Assembly: GCA_964412905.1 (NCBI GenBank)
Contig: CAYPQL010000015.1
Span: 1 to 26,113, forward strand
Source of the DNA: CAYPQL01 sp964412905
GTDB taxonomy: Bacteria; Patescibacteriota; Minisyncoccia; JAHIHE01; JAGLIN01
DNA length: 26,113 bases
Reading direction: 5' to 3'
Both the position numbers and the translations under genes were made by a program. The notes below the pieces were generated by a model that worked only from the letters and a program-made list of their open reading frames with translations, did no database searches and had not been told where the DNA came from. Shown here piece after piece: positions 22,120-26,113 of the stretch (position 1 is the stretch's first letter; each line of letters starts with the position of its first letter).

Positions 22120-22172
22120 ACTAACAAATTTATAAATTAATTAGCCTCTTTCCCAAAAGAGGTTTTATTTTT
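22081..22172 (+). promoter_or_regulatory. Attenuator: antiterminator and terminator hairpins
   Basis: AAAGAGGCT (22081-22089, inside the leader frame) pairs perfectly with AGCCTCTTT (22143-22151). The same CCTCTTT (22145-22151) pairs instead with AAAGAGG (22156-22162) around a short loop, followed by TTTTATTTTT, which is a terminator. The two folds exclude each other. The last Cys codon is 15 bases before the antiterminator arm, so a ribosome waiting for Cys-tRNA leaves that arm free and lets transcription continue. A ribosome moving on covers the arm and favours termination. The terminator's right arm also contains AAGAGG, the only ribosome-binding site candidate for the ATG at 22173. Confidence 0.75.
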
Positions 22173-22652
22173 ATGAATAAACTCAACACAATCAAAACAA
22201 TCAAACTTGTTCGTTCAGCCATTGAAGATAGGGCTGAATGGCTTTACTTTCTTTACAAAGAAATGGAAAAGGCTTTTGGAAAGAAAAAAGCAGAGGAATT
22301 AGCTAGGGAAGCAATTCGTAAATGCGGACATTTTAAAGCCAAAAAAAGAGGAAAAACAGACACTCCGGGGAAATGGGTTAAAAAACACAGTAAAAGCATT
22401 AGTCGCTTGGTATTTAAAAGCAAGGCAATTAAGGTAAGCAAAGACATTGGAGAATTGCATTTACATTACTGCCCTTTAGTAAAAGCCTGGCAAAAATTAG
22501 GAGCAACAAAAAAAGAGATCTCCTTGCTTTGCGATATTGCTATGGAAGGAGATAGAGGAAGAGCTGAAATTGAAGGATTGGAAATTGAAATTCCGAAAAA
22601 AATAGGCAAAGGAGACAAATTTTGTTCTTTGTTGATTTTAAAAAAAATATGA
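22173..22652 (+). CDS. ATC-hydrolase-like protein (L-2-amino-thiazoline-4-carboxylic acid hydrolase family)
   Basis: A 159-residue soluble protein. The N-terminal half is helical and basic (KKKAEELAREAIRKCGHF). The C-terminal half contains HLHYCPLVKAWQKLGATKKE, ISLLCDIAMEGDRGRAEI and KIGKGDKFCSLLI. This order (Cys-Pro-Leu with a Gly-containing helix, Leu-Leu-Cys-Asp, then Gly-Asp-x2-Cys) is the pattern I know for the ATC_hydrolase family, named for an enzyme that opens a thiazoline ring on the way to L-cysteine. Most members have no tested activity. The cysteine-run leader and attenuator immediately upstream, and a tRNA-Cys-like gene overlapping its stop codon, tie it to cysteine. Its start follows the terminator T-run directly. 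Confidence 0.65.
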   Translation: MNKLNTIKTIKLVRSAIEDRAEWLYFLYKEMEKAFGKKKAEELAREAIRKCGHFKAKKRGKTDTPGKWVKKHSKSISRLVFKSKAIKVSKDIGELHLHYCPLVKAWQKLGATKKEISLLCDIAMEGDRGRAEIEGLEIEIPKKIGKGDKFCSLLILKKI

Positions 22653-22723
22653 CGGCGTAGCCAAGCGATAAGGCAGATGGCGCAGGTCATCGCATTGTGG
22701 TTTGAATCCACTCTCTGTCTCCA
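22651..22723 (+). tRNA. Degenerate tRNA-Cys(GCA)-like gene
   Basis: A 73-base tRNA shape that begins on the last two bases of the upstream stop codon (TGA). Acceptor GACGGCG/CTCTGTC has one G-U and one C-U mismatch; TAGCC-AAGCGATAA-GGC is a D-arm very close to that of ordinary tRNA-Cys. The anticodon arm is GATGG-CGCAGG-TCATC, with GCA in a loop of only six bases and no U33. The T-arm is TGTGG-TTTGAAT-CCACT, with a T-T mismatch at the base and T in place of the near-universal C56. Discriminator U73, a key cysteine identity base, and CCA are present. It may be a decaying tRNA-Cys, a tRNA mimic or a specialised Cys donor. Confidence 0.6.
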
Positions 22724-22750
22724 GTTCTTTTTAAACTAAATAATGAAAAT

Positions 22751-22819
22751 CTGGATGACAGAATTTTGAAGCGAAAAAAATTTCTAATAGGATTTGGCTT
22801 CAATATTCTGCTCATTCAG
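22751..22819. repeat. Imperfect inverted repeat before the PvcA-like gene
   Basis: CTGGATGACAGAATTTTGAAGC (22751-22772; CTGGATGA...GAAGC) pairs with GCTTCAATATTCTGC (22797-22819, ending CTCATTCAG). The hairpin lies 16 bases before the AAAGGAGGT ribosome-binding site. It may be a truncated copy of the TTCAG-ATGACA repeat family or a regulatory stem. Confidence 0.55.
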
Positions 22820-22847
22820 ATGAATGACAGAAAAGGAGGTAATAAAA

Positions 22848-23654
22848 ATGTCAGAAATGATGGAGAAAATCTACAAGGCCTTAACGAACAAGCAGTATGT
22901 TCGTTATAAACCAGGGGAATATTTTATAGGAGCTGTCTTGAAAAAAATTGAGACAGCTATTGATAGTCAAAAACCCATAACTCTTGTTATAGGATTTGGT
23001 TATCACAAAAATCCCAATGCTTGCGAGAATCTTTTGCCGGACATTGCCGAGGAGACAGCTCTTCAGAGATTAGCGAATTATGCTAAGACGATTGAAGAGA
23101 TTTATCCGCTTGGGATGAAGGTAAAAATCGTTACCTCTGGCAGAAGATCTGAGATTGTTAATGGGATGAACCCAGAACACATTCAAGCCTATCATTTTGC
23201 CTTGCAAAAAATGGCAGAGCAAAATGGCTGGCAGATAATTAAAGTTATTTCTTTGGGAAGTCTTTACAATGAATTTTGTGAAGATTTCCAATCAGCTTTG
23301 GAAGTAGCCAAAAAAAAGGTAATTCCAGACTGGAATGATTCATTCTGGATTCAGCAAGCTGAACATGCCAAGAGGAATATTTACCAAAAAGGGCTTAATG
23401 AAGATCAAATAATCCAAAAGACTTGCCAATCTGCTTGTGATTATGTTGTATATCATCGGGCTGAAGTAGAAGCTAATCTTCTGGAAAAGAAATTTCCAGG
23501 AGCAATCAGGGCTTCTTATAATCGGCACGAGGAGTCTTTGGTCCTTTGGACCACGGCAAAAGGGGCAGTGACTCAACCGTGGCAGGGCAAAGGAGAAAAA
23601 GATGATAGTGGCAGAATCACTATCATCACCCAAAAAAGAAAAAGAGGTGGATGA
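22848..23654 (+). CDS. DIT1/PvcA (isocyanide synthase) family protein
   Basis: A 268-residue protein starting at ATG 22848, which has AAAGGAGGT 8 bases upstream; the ATG at 22824 lies before that site. The pattern matches the DIT1_PvcA family: KPITLVIGFGYHKNPN, LLPDIAEETALQRL, IYPLGMKVKIVTSGRRSEI, IQAYHFALQKMAEQNG and, near the end, KKFPGAIRASYNR and TQPWQGKG (TPWHG in known members). PvcA/IsnA enzymes convert the amino group of Tyr or Trp to an isonitrile with ribulose 5-phosphate as carbon donor. Two family hallmarks differ: SDGR reads TSGR and TPWHG reads TQPWQG, so the reaction may not be the classic one. It follows the tRNA-Cys-like gene by 124 bases. No partner oxygenase (PvcB) is present. 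Confidence 0.7.
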   Translation: MSEMMEKIYKALTNKQYVRYKPGEYFIGAVLKKIETAIDSQKPITLVIGFGYHKNPNACENLLPDIAEETALQRLANYAKTIEEIYPLGMKVKIVTSGRRSEIVNGMNPEHIQAYHFALQKMAEQNGWQIIKVISLGSLYNEFCEDFQSALEVAKKKVIPDWNDSFWIQQAEHAKRNIYQKGLNEDQIIQKTCQSACDYVVYHRAEVEANLLEKKFPGAIRASYNRHEESLVLWTTAKGAVTQPWQGKGEKDDSGRITIITQKRKRGG

Positions 23655-23683
23655 AAAATAAAATACTACAATTACTAAGTAAA

Positions 23684-23738
23684 GGCCTTGTCGAAGAAAT
23701 ATTTTCCGAAAAATATTCTCGCTAAGGCTTGTTTTTTT
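23684..23738 (+). terminator. Intrinsic terminator of the PvcA-like gene
   Basis: GCCTT (23685-23689) pairs with AAGGC (23724-23728), continued inside by GAAGAAATATTT against AAATATTCTC, followed by TTGTTTTTTT. Confidence 0.85.
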
Positions 23739-24003
23739 ATTTTTCCTTCAAAAATTGATTATTTTTTCTATATCTTTTCATTAAAAGAGAATTTGAAACA
23801 ACGCTAACCGATGAAAAAGCCATAGCGGCCGCGGCAATTGTTGGATTTAAAAGCCAACCAGTAAAAGGATATAAAACGCCAGCCGCGACAGGAATGCCGA
23901 CAATATTATAAAAGAAAGCCCAGAAAAGATTTTGCTTAATTTTATTTAAAGTGTATTTACTTAAATCAATTGCTATTACTACATCTCTTAAATTATCTTT
24001 TAT
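23737..24003 (-). pseudogene. 3' fragment of a second heavy-metal P-type ATPase gene
   Basis: Read on the minus strand, about 88 codons encode KDNLRDVVIAIDLSKYTLNK, then NLFWAFFYNIVGIPVAAGVL and AMAFSSVSVVSNSLLMKRY, ending in KEK and TAA. This is the C-terminal end of a CopA-type ATPase (last two membrane helices). No start codon or upstream ATPase sequence exists: the frame hits TAG at 24018-24016, and the cupredoxin gene begins its stop at 24011. The fragment differs clearly from the matching part of the intact ATPase at 24.4-26.1 kb, so it is the remnant of a separate gene. The break falls at the shared KDNLRD/KNDLRD motif, suggesting replacement of the 5' part by recombination. Confidence 0.8.
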
Positions 24004-24010
24004 CCACCTT

Positions 24011-24409
24011 TTATTCTACTATCAGCTTTCCATTGCCCATGCCGTTGGCGCAATACATCTTGAATGTTCCAGATTTATCGGCGACAAACTCCACTATATT
24101 ATCCCCGGGTGCAATCAATTTGCGGATATTATAACCGTCAATAATTACGGTGTCCATTCCTCCGACAAGAGTTTCTGGGTCGCCTTCAATTTTTACTCTT
24201 GTTCCCGTTTTAACTTTTATTTCTTTTGGAATATATACACCGCCGGGCGTGGAGGAGAGCCTTACTCTCTCCACCTGATTTGATTGGGTTTTCCCATCGA
24301 GTTTTGATTTTGTCTCTGTTTTATTACCGCCAAAGGCGAACCATCCTCCGACACCCAATATAATAACAATAATTAATGCCGGCGCAATTAATGATTTTTT
24401 ATCATTCAT
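24011..24409 (-). CDS. Membrane-anchored cupredoxin-like protein
   Basis: A 132-residue protein with an N-terminal membrane anchor (about residues 7-27), a polar linker and a cupredoxin-type beta domain (about 48-132). The conserved blocks are GGVYIPKEIKVKTGTRVKIEGD and the ligand-containing end GTFKMYCANGMGNGKLIV, with a Cys and a Met four residues apart as in copper sites. The usual first His is not obvious; a Met in GGMDTVI may take its place. It probably binds copper outside the membrane and passes it to or from the ATPase encoded just upstream (gap of 20 bases), with which it forms a copper-handling pair. Confidence 0.75.
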   Translation of the reverse strand: MNDKKSLIAPALIIVIILGVGGWFAFGGNKTETKSKLDGKTQSNQVERVRLSSTPGGVYIPKEIKVKTGTRVKIEGDPETLVGGMDTVIIDGYNIRKLIAPGDNIVEFVADKSGTFKMYCANGMGNGKLIVE

Positions 24410-24429
24410 ATTTTTTGATAGTTTATTAA

Positions 24430-26113
24430 TTATTTTTGAATCTCAAAATCTGATCCGACAAAATGCATCATATCCAAGGCGGTTTTAGTTTCCGGTAAAA
24501 TACCGGCAATAATTACATTATTGCCGAATAGGTTGTCTATCGTATCGCCTATTTTAGCAAAAAGTTTTTCCTCAATCATCATCTTCGCCTCGCTTGATCC
24601 GATATAAATCGGCAAATATTTTTTGCCGCCCAGATTTATCTGTTCAAATTCCTGAATATCATTCTTTAATTTTTCCGGCGTATTGGATGCGATAGTAAAA
24701 TAAAAACTTTTGATAATTTCCTTTTCGGCTACATATTTGACGATGGCCGAATTGCTCATCTTGGCCAAAGTGGCATTATTCACGAAATGGTAGCTATCAA
24801 GCAAAGTGCCTGTTGATTCAAGTATGCCGACGATTTTTATGTTGGACAGGCCAAAAAAATTATTTAAACTATCGCCCGAACCCTTGATTAGATTTTCTTT
24901 TTTCATCATCATCGCTTCGTCATAACCGATTATCATCTCGTCATTTCCTAAAACCAAAGCGCCTTCACCGGCCTTCAATAGACCCGGCAGACTGTCGGCG
25001 CCTAAAAATAATTTAGGATTACCTTCGACAAAATTGATCTTAGTCTGACCGCCAGCGATAAAAGTATTCAAGGTTGATGCGTTTTCAACTGACACTGCCG
25101 TCTTCAGGTCATCATTTTCCATACCGGCACTCAGCCTAGCAAACTCCAAGAAACCGAAAGTAAAGATTATAACCATAATGACCGGCGCAATTAAAGAAAT
25201 ATAATTTCTTTTTTGCGGATGGAAACGACGCAATAGCAATGAATTGCTGACAACTGAAATTGAACTTAAAGCCATGGCCAAACCTGCTAATTCTGGTTTG
25301 AGGATTAACCCTAATCCAGCAAAAATGCGCGCGGCAATTGGAATTCCCATGACATTGTAGAATAAAGCGAAAAACATGTTTTGTTTAATCTTGCCCATTG
25401 TTTCGCGGCTTAATTTTATGGCGGTTAAAATATCGCGCAAATCATTTTTAATTATTACAATTCCGCCTGTTTCCATGGCCACATCTGTGCCTCCGCCCAT
25501 GGCAATTCCTAAATCCGCTTGAGCCAATGCCGGCGCGTCATTGATGCCATCGCCAACCATCGCCACCTTAATTCCCGTGCCCTGCAATTTTTTTACTTCA
25601 TTAGCCTTATCTTCGGGCAATACCTCTGCTAACACATTTTTAATCCCAATTTGTTTGGCAATAGCCGTGGCTGTTCTTTGGTTGTCGCCTGTTATCATAT
25701 ACACTTCAATGCCCTGCTTCTGTAATTGTTGCACAGCTTCTATAGTATTATCTTTCAGAGTATCGGCAACCGCGATTAACCCCAACACTTCTTTATCTGA
25801 AGCCAATATCATCGTTGTTTTTCCGCCTTCTTCTAACTTGCAGATTTTGCGTTCTGCTTTGCTCGCATCCAAACCTGCAATATCGGTAATTAATTTGCGA
25901 TTGCCAAAAAAGTATTTCTGATTATCAATAACACCTTCAACGCCATGGCCGGGAATGGCTTTAAAATTATTCACTTCAGCGAGTGAGATAGATTCTTCTT
26001 CTGCATACTTGACTATTGCCTCTGCTAAAGGATGCTCGGATAATTTTTCCAAGCTCGCGACAATAGATATTATTTCTTCTTCATCACTTAATAATAAACC
26101 AATAATATCAGTA
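24430..26113 (-). CDS. copA: Copper-type P1B ATPase (partial) with long C-terminal extension
   Basis: The reading frame is open to the window edge, so the 5' part is missing. The visible part begins in the nucleotide-binding domain with SLEKLSEHPLAEAI (the HP motif), then TGDNQRTATAIAKQIGI, AEVLPEDKANEVKKL, and the hinge GDGINDAPALAQADLGIAMG. The final membrane helices (NMFFALFYNVMGIPIAA; ISVVSNSLLLRR) follow. A normal CopA would end here. This one continues with an extra membrane helix (SLIAPVIMVIIFTFGFLEFA) and about 220 residues outside, containing two related halves: GSGDSLNNFFG...VGILESTGTLLDSYHFV and KIGDTIDNLFG...AGILPETKTALDMMHFV. It exports Cu+ or a similar soft metal; the DKTGT site lies beyond the window. 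Confidence 0.93.
   Translation of the reverse strand, partial: TDIIGLLLSDEEEIISIVASLEKLSEHPLAEAIVKYAEEESISLAEVNNFKAIPGHGVEGVIDNQKYFFGNRKLITDIAGLDASKAERKICKLEEGGKTTMILASDKEVLGLIAVADTLKDNTIEAVQQLQKQGIEVYMITGDNQRTATAIAKQIGIKNVLAEVLPEDKANEVKKLQGTGIKVAMVGDGINDAPALAQADLGIAMGGGTDVAMETGGIVIIKNDLRDILTAIKLSRETMGKIKQNMFFALFYNVMGIPIAARIFAGLGLILKPELAGLAMALSSISVVSNSLLLRRFHPQKRNYISLIAPVIMVIIFTFGFLEFARLSAGMENDDLKTAVSVENASTLNTFIAGGQTKINFVEGNPKLFLGADSLPGLLKAGEGALVLGNDEMIIGYDEAMMMKKENLIKGSGDSLNNFFGLSNIKIVGILESTGTLLDSYHFVNNATLAKMSNSAIVKYVAEKEIIKSFYFTIASNTPEKLKNDIQEFEQINLGGKKYLPIYIGSSEAKMMIEEKLFAKIGDTIDNLFGNNVIIAGILPETKTALDMMHFVGSDFEIQK

Noticed and set aside
22021..22172. T-box riboswitch sensing tRNA-Cys
   Set aside because: The transcript begins at the leader ATG and has no T-box (TGGN) element or specifier stem; the leader frame with tandem Cys codons explains the control better.
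22824..22847. Earlier ATG for the PvcA-like gene
   Set aside because: The perfect AAAGGAGGT lies downstream of it and serves the ATG at 22848.
23651..23725. 24-codon frame overlapping the PvcA-like stop (ATGA)
   Set aside because: More than half of it is the terminator hairpin, so its codons are explained by the stem; no independent support.

Overview
The window looks like part of an AT-rich genome from the Candidate Phyla Radiation (Patescibacteria). This is inference from content: a DUF4012 membrane protein, a two-TM SPFH protein with small coupled partners, very short intergenic genes, and many dispersed palindromic repeats, some running into reading frames. MurJ, tRNAs with encoded CCA and TTGACA/TATAAT promoters all point to a bacterium. 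TGA is used as a stop.

Layout. 0.1-5.2 kb: an IscU/NifU scaffold, a 31-codon micro-gene with its own promoter and terminator, a DUF4012 protein, two overlapping small membrane proteins on an apparently leaderless mRNA, and a GT4 glycosyltransferase. 5.4-9.0 kb: a zinc-ribbon-like protein behind a short leader ORF, then hypC, hypD and hypE on the minus strand ([NiFe]-hydrogenase Fe(CN)2CO assembly) with an unknown plus-strand gene between hypD and hypE. HypD and HypC carry extra peptide segments that look like translated intergenic repeats. 9.4-12.6 kb: murJ, a tRNA-Arg(CCU) interrupted in its D-loop by a second complete tRNA-Arg(CCU), a PHA_gran_rgn-like small protein, and a divergent ribulose-phosphate 3-epimerase.

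13.2-21.7 kb: two convergent operons meeting at back-to-back terminators. The plus-strand one encodes an SPFH-like protein and two coupled small proteins. The minus-strand one encodes a small type IV secretion/conjugation-like machine: a basic 42-aa peptide, two related VirB2-like pilin candidates, a sequon-rich secreted protein, a VirB6/CedA-like multipass protein, a two-TM protein in the VirB3/PrgI position and a VirB4-type ATPase. It has duplicated promoters 50 bp apart and a long structured leader.

21.8-23.7 kb is the most novel part. After tRNA-Ala(GGC), a strong promoter drives a leaderless 32-aa peptide with a Cys-Cys-Thr-Cys-Cys run. It is followed by mutually exclusive antiterminator and terminator hairpins, an ATC-hydrolase-like gene, a degenerate tRNA-Cys(GCA) overlapping that gene's stop codon, and a DIT1/PvcA (isocyanide synthase) family gene. 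The sequence supports a cysteine-sensing transcription attenuator. The chemistry of the downstream proteins is unproven.

23.7-26.1 kb: on the minus strand, a C-terminal fragment of one copper ATPase, a membrane-anchored cupredoxin, and a second copper P-type ATPase cut by the window edge that carries a duplicated C-terminal extension.
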